From Clostridioides difficile (lineage in GTDB: Bacteria > Bacillota > Clostridia > Peptostreptococcales > Peptostreptococcaceae): a stretch of DNA of 64,000 nucleotides. The stretch covers positions 310,001-374,000 of the forward strand of contig NZ_JRHN01000031.1 in the NCBI RefSeq assembly GCF_001299635.1, written 5' to 3'. Shown in pieces: positions 16,401 through 23,305 of the stretch (the stretch's first letter is position 1; each line of letters starts with the position of its first letter). A program made the translations under genes and the position numbers. Below the pieces are notes generated by a model. That model saw only the letters and a list, made by a program, of their open reading frames with translations. It did not search any database and was not told the origin of the DNA.

Positions 16401-18680
16401 CAACTAGGCCTAGGAAGTGAAAGTAATCATCCAGATGTACCAACATTTACTGTAAATAATATAACAAATGTAAGAGATGTATACTGCTCAGATACAACAA
16501 CATTCATTATAAAAGATACAAATATTGCATATTGTTGTGGATACAATAATAATTCACAATTAGGTATGGGAAATACTACTGACCAATATAGTTTTATAAA
16601 GTGTATGGAAAATGTAAAAGAAGTCATACCAAATGAAATAAATACTTATATAATAACAATCTATAATACTGCATATAGTACAGGTCTAAATACCGATTAT
16701 TGCCTAGGACTAAATAGTAATAGCAACCAAAGTGCATTTTCTGAAATTCCAATTTCAAATGTAGTAAAAGTAACTCCAAATAGAAATAATGCAGTACTTT
16801 TACTTACAAGCGAAGGTGATGTATATACTGCAGGTAAATGTAGTAATGGTTCAGGTACAGGAAGTGAGGCTCCAGAAAAGATTAAAAAAATAGCATCAAA
16901 AGCAAAAGACATAAGTATGAGTTATAGATGTGGATATTATGTAAGTGATAATGGTGATTTATATGGAACAGGTTCAAATGATTATGGGCAATTAGGTGTT
17001 GGTGATGTAACTAAAAGAGATACATTTGTAAAAACAAATACAAGAGTAAAGAAAATTCTTCCTTTAGAATATGCCAATATAGCAATAAAAGATACTAATG
17101 ATATATATATTTGTGGCTTAAATAATTCTGGACAACTGGGTGTTGGAAATAGATATGATAGTAGAAATAATGATAATCGAATCTTTAACTATAAACACAT
17201 GAACTTTGTAATGGGCGATATAACATCTATTAAAAATAGACACAACTTCATACTTCTAAATAATAAGATAGTTATACCAACTACAAAAGATATTGACTAT
17301 GGTCTTGTATTAGGAAATTTATATAAAGGAGACCTTTATACTGAACTTCCATATGAAAATATAAAAGAGGTGTCTATTTCTAAAACTCATATTATTATAT
17401 TACTTAATGATGGAACAATGTACGGATGTGGTACAAACTATCATGGAGAGCTATTACAAGATTTATCTATAAATCAAGTAGATGAATTTGTACAGATTAA
17501 TGTATCAGATGTAAAACATATTTCATGTGGAGATAATTTTACTTATTTTATAAAATCTGATGATAGTCTTTGGTCAATTGGAAAAAACTCTGAATATCAG
17601 TTAGGTATAGGTCATAATAACCCAGTTAGTGAATTACAAAGAATTACAACTGTATCTAGCTGTAAAGAGGTACATTGTGGTAAAAACTATACCTTAGTAG
17701 TAACTACAGGGAATGAATTATTTGTACAAGGATATAATGACAAGGGTGCCCTGGGATTGGGAAGTGATAGTGAAAATACTATAATCAAGTTCTTCACAAA
17801 AGCACTAGCAGATATAAGAGAAATAAAGTCATATGGAAGTGACCATATATTAGTACTTAAAAATGATAATTCAGTGTGGGTCACTGGAAAAAATAGGGAT
17901 GTTTATAAGATTGAACAACCAGTAGAGTTTTTAAAAGAATTTACTATAGTACCTATTTCTGAAGATGTAAATACAGTGAAGGATGTACTTGTAACAGACA
18001 ATACATTATATATTATATCAGAAGTAGGAACAACAAATGCTGCTATAGAAATTGCTGAAAAGTCAATTTCATCAATTAAGATAAAAATACAAGACCCAAA
18101 TAAAGATATAAGCAGAATAGAGATGCTTATGAATGGAGAAAGTATAAAATCTATAAGTGATTTAACTACTGAGAAGATATCATTTGAGATACCAACAGAT
18201 AAAATTAAAATAGGAGAAAATAAAATATTATTTAGAGCTTATTGTAAAGGTGATGATTTATATGCATCTTTATTTATTTTTAAAGAGAGTACTGGTAATT
18301 CTATAATTAAAGACTCTTATGTTATGATAGGTAATCGAATGTATAAGGTAGTCAATACAACATCTAATGAACAAGATATTACAATTACACTAGATAGAGG
18401 TCTTGAAGAAGATTTAAATCTTGGAGACCCTATATATCAATTGATAAATAAAACTAAAGTACAAGTAAAAATAAATAAATCAGACTTATTCAAAGATATG
18501 AAACTAGTTGAAATTAAAAAATCAGACTCAAGTTATCAAGAAATATATGAATTAGAAGAAGCCAATATAAAAAGTGCTCAACCTAAAATCATAGTAGAAA
18601 AAGGAGATAAATGGACAGCTATAAAACGTCCATCTATGATTTTTAGATATGATGCTGAAAACAACGAACCACAAGCTTAA
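13500..18680 (+). CDS. Giant RCC1-repeat receptor-binding protein (diffocin specificity determinant)
   Basis: A 1726-residue protein. From about residue 40 to 1510 it consists of some 27-28 RCC1-like blades of about 50 residues, each with a core like LYACGLNSSGQLGLGD, which would fold as stacked seven-bladed beta-propellers. Residues about 1510-1726 are a distinct beta-rich C-terminal region. In published diffocin work the large gene at this position (Orf1374 in strain 630 naming) sets strain specificity and binds the surface-layer protein. The start is TTG 13500 or ATG 13506; GGGGG at 13490-13494 favours neither strongly. There is no signal peptide. Confidence 0.9.
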   Translation: MIMKQNKLLQRGAYFNDKNILVDDFDKRYNDYDFVEFFAGISNSTFGLKSDGNLYACGDNTGFQLGVGKDSSERRMFSKVKIDNVKYVSCGSKHSVAVTKDGFAYGAGTSNVGQLGVIESTVYYEFTKLPIDDVKSVACGYDFTFVLKNDGTLYSAGLNSSGQLGLGDTNNRATFTKVNIDSVKDVVTYNQSVFIIKMDGTAHACGLNSSGQLGINSTLNKSVFNKIEGMDNVKQIACGSSHTILIKNDGTMYTTGYNGVGQLGTGNNNNSIVFTLSNINNVKYVSCGNNHTMILKYDNTLFSTGQNNYGQLANSNKDVASRNTFTKVNIENIKDIKCGSQFNFLINGSKEIFVCGCNLSGQLGSFFHTTFLYEFSKIQSSNLDNYSGLLVNDDYLYVTKDNSEFLNVKLSDNFQDYKKIELTNNNMFIVMNDGTLYACGLNNYGQLGLGDNINRSIMTKVDVDNVLDVKGNGNSTFVLKNNGTLYSCGYNSYGILGLKDEVNRNIFTKIEIENVKDYCVESDYIIALNHSKEVYGWGYSANNNIERTSNYPYKQNINGIEKIATYYHSVYMINSEGKLYVSGYNGNGQLGTGNTSNYSSRLVDNYAIHSTTSNYNDILSLPKVKDVFPFENGCAIIDERGNVYLSGHHGYYSSQNNTSVEYYSRYSVFVCRTSENINQYFVLVSSFNQIEKVVGTSHNVLFYKKSTTYITGYTKTFGYSIEKYKDYTNFSSEISNLGNNFIVYYSNSKLYGKGIANNGEFGNSINIDSTSNYDTGLKDIKDIIVKGNTIVVVDKNNNIYVTGVNQFNKLGIGEYNNEPVKKFTNITEQSNSFIFMDDIKEITTSRDVMFIVKNDGTVYATGNNNYGQLGLGDTIDKNKFTQINLDNIKKISTSIDGNTTFAIKNDGTLYSTGLNTKGQLGLGDIVNRNTFTKVNIQNVRDVVLGTTHSHVIKDDNTLYSCGENTHGQLGLGSESNHPDVPTFTVNNITNVRDVYCSDTTTFIIKDTNIAYCCGYNNNSQLGMGNTTDQYSFIKCMENVKEVIPNEINTYIITIYNTAYSTGLNTDYCLGLNSNSNQSAFSEIPISNVVKVTPNRNNAVLLLTSEGDVYTAGKCSNGSGTGSEAPEKIKKIASKAKDISMSYRCGYYVSDNGDLYGTGSNDYGQLGVGDVTKRDTFVKTNTRVKKILPLEYANIAIKDTNDIYICGLNNSGQLGVGNRYDSRNNDNRIFNYKHMNFVMGDITSIKNRHNFILLNNKIVIPTTKDIDYGLVLGNLYKGDLYTELPYENIKEVSISKTHIIILLNDGTMYGCGTNYHGELLQDLSINQVDEFVQINVSDVKHISCGDNFTYFIKSDDSLWSIGKNSEYQLGIGHNNPVSELQRITTVSSCKEVHCGKNYTLVVTTGNELFVQGYNDKGALGLGSDSENTIIKFFTKALADIREIKSYGSDHILVLKNDNSVWVTGKNRDVYKIEQPVEFLKEFTIVPISEDVNTVKDVLVTDNTLYIISEVGTTNAAIEIAEKSISSIKIKIQDPNKDISRIEMLMNGESIKSISDLTTEKISFEIPTDKIKIGENKILFRAYCKGDDLYASLFIFKESTGNSIIKDSYVMIGNRMYKVVNTTSNEQDITITLDRGLEEDLNLGDPIYQLINKTKVQVKINKSDLFKDMKLVEIKKSDSSYQEIYELEEANIKSAQPKIIVEKGDKWTAIKRPSMIFRYDAENNEPQA

Positions 18681-18696
18681 AATGGAGGTGTAAAAA

Positions 18697-19050
18697 TTGT
18701 TTAAATTTGATAAAAATAAAATAGAGCAAATCAAACAAGGTAGAAAAGTAGAAGTACAACATAAAGATATCTCTGATATAAGTATAAGTCAAATAAAGCA
18801 AGATGATGATATAACAAGCAACTTTATAGCAAATGCAGAAATATATGAGATGTTGTTAAATCAAAATCCTGTTGATGAACTAAATAATATAAGTACTTTT
18901 AGTGTAGCAAAACCTGGAGGTGAGAGTGGAATGGTAGAAGTATATGTAGCATTGATTCTAAGAGGAAAGAAAACAATAGAAGAAGTACCAGCAGTAATTA
19001 GAGAGCAGGTTAGAATTAGATGTAAAGAATTAGAAATACCAGTTGAATAA
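18697..19050 (+). CDS. Small protein following the receptor-binding protein; probable fibre chaperone/partner
   Basis: A 117-residue protein starting at TTG after GGAGGTG, 16 bp behind the giant fibre gene and before tandem terminators. The N-terminal half is charged and helical (KIEQIKQGRKVEVQHKDISD). The C-terminal half contains GMVEVYVALILRGKKTIEEV and a helical end. Tail fibres commonly need a small chaperone encoded directly downstream; diffocin retargeting work treats the gene at this position as the receptor-binding protein partner. No enzyme motif is seen; the role is inferred from position. Confidence 0.65.
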   Translation: MFKFDKNKIEQIKQGRKVEVQHKDISDISISQIKQDDDITSNFIANAEIYEMLLNQNPVDELNNISTFSVAKPGGESGMVEVYVALILRGKKTIEEVPAVIREQVRIRCKELEIPVE

Positions 19051-19059
19051 TAAATTCAG

Positions 19060-19086
19060 AATAACTATATACTAGTTATTTTTTTT
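19060..19086 (+). terminator. Intrinsic terminator 1 after the tail operon
   Basis: AATAACTA (19060-19067) and TAGTTATT (19073-19080) form an 8-bp stem with a five-base loop, followed by six further T residues. Confidence 0.75.
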
Positions 19087-19091
19087 ATATA

Positions 19092-19148
19092 AAGTACAAG
19101 GTCTTAACTTCAATAAGTAAGCCTTGTACTTATTTTTTGTTATATTAG
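19092..19148 (+). terminator. Intrinsic terminator 2 after the tail operon
   Basis: AAGTACAAGG (19092-19101) pairs perfectly with CCTTGTACTT (19132-19141), followed by ATTTTTTG. It is only four bases after the first terminator's T-run, giving a strong tandem block. Confidence 0.75.
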
Positions 19149-19306
19149 TAAATTGTAGGTATACCTAATCAATCTACAAAATATATCTACAATTTAAAAT
19201 ACTAAAAATTAAAATAATAGTACTTAAAATATAACATTGTATGATATGAAAATATAACAAAAATTAAAGTTATAAGTGTAGAAAATTTAGACAACAGGAG
19301 GATATA
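19149..19306 (+). promoter_or_regulatory. Leader/promoter region of the lysis cassette with a 12-bp palindrome
   Basis: After two terminators the holin-amidase pair needs its own promoter, which must lie here. The region holds the perfect palindrome TAGGTATACCTA (19156-19167) and a wider inverted repeat ATTGTAG (19152-19158) / CTACAAT (19187-19193), candidate operators. No clear -35/-10 pair could be fixed. Confidence 0.45.
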
Positions 19307-19570
19307 ATGGAGAAATTAATAACAGAATTGAGTAGCCTAGGGGCAATAGGTATACTATGTGCTCTATTATTTAAAAATACTATGCAGGAGAAAAAGGAAG
19401 ATAGAGACATGTATAAAAAGACTGTAGAAAATTTTATAGAATTGTCCACACAACAGCAAGAAATAAATAAGAATGTACTTGTTCAAATGGGAACAATGAA
19501 AACAGATGTAGAGGAAATTAAAGAAAATGTAACTGATATAAAGGGGATGTTACAAAAAGAAGGTGTATAA
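19307..19570 (+). CDS. BhlA/UviB-like holin
   Basis: An 87-residue protein with one N-terminal membrane segment (LSSLGAIGILCALLFKNT, about residues 8-25), then a highly charged coiled-coil tail (KKEDRDMYKKTVENFIELST ... MLQKEGV). This is the layout of BhlA/UviB-type holin or holin-like proteins of Clostridia and Bacilli. GGAGG precedes the ATG, and the stop falls just before the amidase start. It would release the endolysin and thereby the assembled bacteriocin from the producer cell. Confidence 0.8.
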   Translation: MEKLITELSSLGAIGILCALLFKNTMQEKKEDRDMYKKTVENFIELSTQQQEINKNVLVQMGTMKTDVEEIKENVTDIKGMLQKEGV

Positions 19571-19571
19571 C

Positions 19572-20366
19572 ATGAAAGTAGCAGTAGTACCAGGACATAC
19601 ATTGTCAGGAAAAGGAACTGGAGCAGTTGGGTATATAGATGAGGGAAAGGAAAATAGAATCCTAACAGACTTAATAATAAAATGGCTAAAACTAGGAGGA
19701 GCGACAACCTATACTGGAAAAATTGATAAATCAGATAACTATTTGTCAGAGCAATGTCAAATAGCCAACAAACAAGATATAGACCTAGCAGTACAAATCC
19801 ATTTTAATGCAAATAAGACAACCCTAAATCCTATGGGAACAGAAACAATATATAAGACAGATAATGGAAAAATATATGCAGAAAAAGTAAACTCAAAGCT
19901 TTCAACTGTATTTAAAAATCGAGGGTCAAAAAAAGATACAAGAGGTCTATACTGGCTTAATCATACAAAAGCACCAGCAATACTAATTGAAACTTGCTTT
20001 GTAGATAGTAAAGAAGATACAGACTATTATATTAGAAGCAAACATACAATTGCAAAATTAATAGCAGAAGGAATTTTAAACAAAGATATAAAAGAAGATG
20101 TTTCACAAGAAAAATCTGAAAATATAATATTATATTCTGGAGAAGTGGATAAAGCAATTGCAACCATAATGTCGTTTTATATAAATAACAGTATATTAAT
20201 CGATGTAAAAGACTATAAAAATGAAATAGCAACTAATATATTTTCCATAGGAGGGAAAGCTTCTAAAACAATAAATAAAGATGTTAATAAGTATATTGAA
20301 TTTATTGGAAAAGACAGAAAAGAGACTTTTGAACTTGTGTTAAAATATTTAGGAAGATATATTTAA
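19572..20366 (+). CDS. N-acetylmuramoyl-L-alanine amidase (Amidase_3 endolysin)
   Basis: A 264-residue protein. The ATG at 19572 has AGAAGGTG upstream and is preferred over an in-frame GTG at 19563. The catalytic domain spans about residues 1-170. Zinc ligands are visible in VVPGH (His), DEGKEN (Glu) and AVQIHFNAN (His), with the catalytic Glu in ILIETCFV. The C-terminal 90 residues form a separate domain, probably wall binding, as in C. difficile phage endolysins of the CD27L type. It lacks a signal peptide, so it depends on the adjacent holin. It cleaves the bond between MurNAc and the stem peptide. Confidence 0.9.
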   Translation: MKVAVVPGHTLSGKGTGAVGYIDEGKENRILTDLIIKWLKLGGATTYTGKIDKSDNYLSEQCQIANKQDIDLAVQIHFNANKTTLNPMGTETIYKTDNGKIYAEKVNSKLSTVFKNRGSKKDTRGLYWLNHTKAPAILIETCFVDSKEDTDYYIRSKHTIAKLIAEGILNKDIKEDVSQEKSENIILYSGEVDKAIATIMSFYINNSILIDVKDYKNEIATNIFSIGGKASKTINKDVNKYIEFIGKDRKETFELVLKYLGRYI

Positions 20367-20393
20367 AATAAATAAAAAATAAACAGACAAAAC

Positions 20394-20427
20394 AAAAAGA
20401 GGTAGCATTATGCTACCTCTTTTTTTA
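20394..20427. terminator. Bidirectional terminator after the diffocin lysis genes
   Basis: AAAAAGAGGTAGCA and TGCTACCTCTTTTTT form a perfect stem of about 14 bp around a TTA loop (20408-20410), with A-runs on one side and T-runs on the other. It serves the amidase gene and the convergent membrane protein gene. Confidence 0.9.
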
Positions 20428-20432
20428 TTAAA

Positions 20433-20888
20433 TTATTGTCTATTAACCAAAATAGCTATTTTAGCATCTGGATTATAACTTATTTGAACCATTTGATTTT
20501 TCTTAATATGTTCAAGGTCCTCACCACCATAAGCTATTTGTAACTTAACTGGTAACTTACCTTGTTTTATAATAGCAACATACTCTTTTTTACCTTTTTT
20601 CTCTAAACTAATCAAATTGCCAACATAAGGTTTGAAGTTCTGATACTTTTTACTAGAATTTCTTATGTAGAAGAAAGCACCAACAGCAATAACTAAATTT
20701 ATGCCAAGTGTAACCCAAGAATTAATTTTAAGCATAGCTCCAGCGATTATTATCACGAACATTAAAACGATAGGTAATATAGCTTTCTTAAGAAGCAATT
20801 TACCCATTATTTCATTAGCCTTTTTCTCAGGGCCACTCATAGTTTTTGATCTAGCAAATGATTGCGCGAATTTGTCTCTTAAGCCCAT
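20433..20888 (-). CDS. Conserved hypothetical membrane protein
   Basis: A 151-residue protein with two adjacent membrane segments (about residues 36-52 and 58-76), a basic linker and a C-terminal soluble beta-rich domain (YVGNLISLEKKGKKEYVAII). AGGAGGATAAA precedes the ATG. It is convergent with the bacteriocin lysis genes and separated from them by a strong bidirectional terminator, so it is probably the chromosomal flank rather than part of the diffocin locus. Function unknown. Confidence 0.7.
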   Translation of the reverse strand: MGLRDKFAQSFARSKTMSGPEKKANEIMGKLLLKKAILPIVLMFVIIIAGAMLKINSWVTLGINLVIAVGAFFYIRNSSKKYQNFKPYVGNLISLEKKGKKEYVAIIKQGKLPVKLQIAYGGEDLEHIKKNQMVQISYNPDAKIAILVNRQ

Positions 20889-21115
20889 TTTATCCTCCTA
20901 ATTTTAATAAATATTTAGTTATAATAACGAGATATTACTTGAAACTAAAAATTTACCACATTTATATTATGTTTGACTTTTGTATAAATAATTACATTCA
21001 AGTAAAGCAAAATATACTAATTATTTTATCATAAAACTATAAAAAAGAAAATAAATGAAATAAAAATATTAGAACTAAGAAATGATGTAAAATCGTATCA
21101 AAAGCAACATAAAAA

Positions 21116-21532
21116 TTATTTATCTATTTTCTCATCCTTATTTTTATTATATTCAGTTTCTTTCAAATCTTTCTCTTTTTCATATTCATGAAGTTTTAAT
21201 TCAATCATACCTTCTATTTTGGCCTTATCATAATCACTTAACTTTCTAAAATTATTTAAAAGATTTATTTCATTAGAGTTTATACTATTAAGTGGATAAT
21301 TTGAGGATAAATCACAAATTAAATCTGGCTCTTGTGAAGAAGTTCCATTTAATAGCCAGTCCACTGAAACATTAAATATCTCAGCTATAGATTTTAATAT
21401 TTCATAATTTGGCTTTCTAATATTTCTCTCAAATTTACTTAAATTATCACAGTCTAACATTTCTTCTAATTCATATTGTTTAAGATTTTTTGTTTTTCTT
21501 AAATAAACAATTCTTTCTCCTAAAGTATTCAT
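21116..21532 (-). CDS. XRE-family transcriptional regulator (paralogue A)
   Basis: A 138-residue protein starting at the ATG at 21532 (NTLGERIVYLRKTKNLKQYE) with GGAGAG upstream. The N-terminal helix-turn-helix covers about residues 3-65 and ends in VSVDWLLNG. The C-terminal region (DYDKAKIEGMIELKLHEYEK) is helical. It is closely similar to the regulator at 22486-22884 in both domains. GTCA-AAA-TGAC palindromes lie just upstream, so it is probably autoregulatory. A 21-bp sequence after its stop recurs after the paralogue's stop. Confidence 0.85.
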   Translation of the reverse strand: MNTLGERIVYLRKTKNLKQYELEEMLDCDNLSKFERNIRKPNYEILKSIAEIFNVSVDWLLNGTSSQEPDLICDLSSNYPLNSINSNEINLLNNFRKLSDYDKAKIEGMIELKLHEYEKEKDLKETEYNKNKDEKIDK

Positions 21533-21554
21533 AAACACTCTCCATTCAATTAAT

Positions 21555-21638
21555 GTCAAAAAGACTTTCTAAAATGTAAATAGCTGCAAAATAAAGGTCA
21601 AAATGACATGAAAAACATTGACTTAAGGTCAAAATGAC
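21555..21638. promoter_or_regulatory. Repeated GTCA-AAA-TGAC operators between paralogue A and the small HTH gene
   Basis: Perfect palindromes GTCA-AAA-TGAC occur at 21597-21607 and 21628-21638, each in the wider context AAGGTCAAAATGACnT. A degenerate copy, GTCA-AAA-AGAC, lies at 21555-21565. An identical copy precedes the paralogous regulator at 22915. Confidence 0.7.
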
Positions 21639-21828
21639 TTTATAATTAATTTAATGATACGAAATTACATCCTAATTTTAGCATAAAGTAATCAAAAAAT
21701 CTTATTTAGTATCAAATAAATTTATGTACTTAATATTTGTATATATCAAAAAAATATACTAAATATAGGAAGGTGTGTAAACTAAAAAACAAAAGGAAGT
21801 ATAAATCACTTAGAAAGGAACTTGATAA

Positions 21829-22038
21829 ATGGATGCTCGAAAAAAATGGATACCTTTTTTAGGAGTACAAGTTAAACAAAGACTTATTGAATTAAATATG
21901 ACTCAAAGAGAATTAGCAAAGAAAATAGGTGTTAATGAAAACTATTTGTCAGCCATTCTAAATGGCAGAAGGACAGGTAAAAAGTATAAATCATCAATTT
22001 ATCAATTGCTTAATATAGAATATTCAGAAGATGATTAG
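21829..22038 (+). CDS. Small HTH DNA-binding protein
   Basis: A 69-residue protein, essentially one Cro-like helix-turn-helix (NMTQRELAKKIGVNENYLSA followed by ILNGRRTGKKY). AAAGGAAC upstream gives a usable ribosome binding site for the ATG. Together with the following gene it sits between two paralogous repressors on the opposite strand. This resembles the immunity/excision region of a small mobile element, but no recombinase is present. Its target may be the same operators or DNA of a lost element. Confidence 0.7.
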   Translation: MDARKKWIPFLGVQVKQRLIELNMTQRELAKKIGVNENYLSAILNGRRTGKKYKSSIYQLLNIEYSEDD

Positions 22039-22069
22039 CAAATAGTATGTGAAGTAGGTGAGTATTCTT

Positions 22070-22279
22070 ATGTGTAAATCAGATTTGGATGGAGTAATAG
22101 AGTGCTGTAGAGCGATTGACGATTTTATTATGGCTCTTAATGGTATAAAAAGTTTAAATATGGAAAGATTAGATATCTTAACTATATACTCTAGTACATG
22201 CTCAAGCCTTCTTAAAGAGGGTAATTACAAAGGATGCACAATTGTATATAAAAAGATGCTGGAAGAGTTGAAAACATGA
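22070..22279 (+). CDS. Small hypothetical protein
   Basis: A 69-residue protein starting at the ATG at 22070, eight bases after AAGTAGGTGA; a GTG at 22058 lies within that site and is less likely. It is predicted mostly helical (CCRAIDDFIMALNGIKSLNM; CSSLLKEGNYKGC) with four cysteines. It is cotranscribed with the preceding small HTH gene, 31 bp away. No family is recognised; size and context resemble accessory genes of phage-derived regulatory blocks. Confidence 0.5.
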   Translation: MCKSDLDGVIECCRAIDDFIMALNGIKSLNMERLDILTIYSSTCSSLLKEGNYKGCTIVYKKMLEELKT

Positions 22280-22485
22280 ATAATACATTTCTTGGGAACC
22301 TAAATAATATATAGGAATGTACAACACTGTTCAAAATACATAAACTAAAATATGGATAGGTAATCTAAATATTATTGAAATTAGATTATGCTTATTTTTA
22401 AATAACTTAATATCCATATTTTAGTAGTCTGTTACAAAAAAAGAAAGTTAATAGATGATGTAAAATCGTATCAAATTATGTATGT

Positions 22486-22884
22486 TTAAACCATTTTATC
22501 TTCATTAGTATTAGAGGAATGCTTTTTTAAGTCTTTATATTCAGATATCTTAAGTTCAAGTATTCCTTCTATTTTTATTTTATCACGCTCATTTAATTGT
22601 CTGTATAGATTTAATATCTTTATCTCATCATCAGTAACATGTAGGTAATCTTCCTTATTTTCTTTTACACTATTGTTAGAGTTTACTTTTTCTTTGCCAT
22701 ATAGAAGCCAGTCAGTAGTAACATCAAAATAATCAGCTATTGACATTAATATATCACAATTAGGTTTTCTATCTCCAGTTTCATACTTACCTAAATTTTC
22801 AAACTTTAAAATATTCATAAGTTTACGCTGAGTAAGTTTTTTGGAATTTCTTAAATAAGCAATTCTTTTTCCTAAAGTATCCAC
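22486..22884 (-). CDS. XRE-family transcriptional regulator (paralogue B)
   Basis: A 132-residue protein. The GTG at 22884 (V-D-T-L-G-K-R-I, aligning with N-T-L-G-E-R-I of paralogue A) lies eight bases after GAAAGGAG and is the best start; an upstream GTG would overlap that site. The HTH is at residues 1-64, ending VTTDWLLYG. The C-terminus has LNERDKIKIEGILELKISEY, mirroring paralogue A. A GTCA-AAA-TGAC operator lies 31 bp upstream. The pair likely arose by duplication and may cross-regulate. Confidence 0.85.
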   Translation of the reverse strand: MDTLGKRIAYLRNSKKLTQRKLMNILKFENLGKYETGDRKPNCDILMSIADYFDVTTDWLLYGKEKVNSNNSVKENKEDYLHVTDDEIKILNLYRQLNERDKIKIEGILELKISEYKDLKKHSSNTNEDKMV

Positions 22885-22914
22885 AAAATACACTCCTTTC
22901 TTTTTATTGTCAAG

Positions 22915-22925
22915 GTCAAAATGAC
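22915..22925. promoter_or_regulatory. GTCA-AAA-TGAC operator upstream of paralogue B
   Basis: A perfect palindrome identical to those at 21597 and 21628, again in the context AAGGTCAAAATGACAT. The remainder of the 22885-23305 gap is AT-rich and shows only the long inverted repeat listed next. Confidence 0.7.
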
Positions 22926-23206
22926 ATTTAAAATAAAGATATCAAAATTTATATGTAAAAAACTAACAAAATAAAGTTTAGTTGACATTTTGCTTAAATT
23001 AATATGCTCATACTATGATTTTAACATATTATAGTTGAAAAGATGTGGTTTATTTTGATTTGTATATATTTTTTGATAGACGTAATTAGGTATGAAAGGT
23101 GAAAGGGTTAAGAATAGGGTTTGTAAATTAATCTATAAATTTGGTTTGATAAACTAATGTTATTTTTTAACTGATTATAAAAATGACAAACAGTAAAAGA
23201 GAAATA

Positions 23207-23293
23207 GTATTATATTGTAGTTTATGTTAATCAATTATAAAAAAATTTATGAATTTAACATTTAAGACATAAGATAAATCTACAATATAATAC
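23207..23293. repeat. Long inverted repeat downstream of the exporter gene
   Basis: GTATTATATTGTAG (23207-23220) and CTACAATATAATAC (23280-23293) are perfect 14-bp complements flanking a 59-bp segment with further internal complementarity (TTTATGT/ACATAA; GTTAA/TTAAC). It lies 13 bp past the stop of the minus-strand exporter gene. It may be its terminator or a small palindromic repeat element. Confidence 0.5.
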
Positions 23294-23305
23294 TATAACA
23301 TTCTT

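Noticed and set aside
13600-18000. Repeated DNA motifs as a possible repeat array or CRISPR
   Set aside because: The repeats are degenerate, about 150 bp apart and in one long reading frame; they encode RCC1 blades. No short identical repeats with unique spacers exist.
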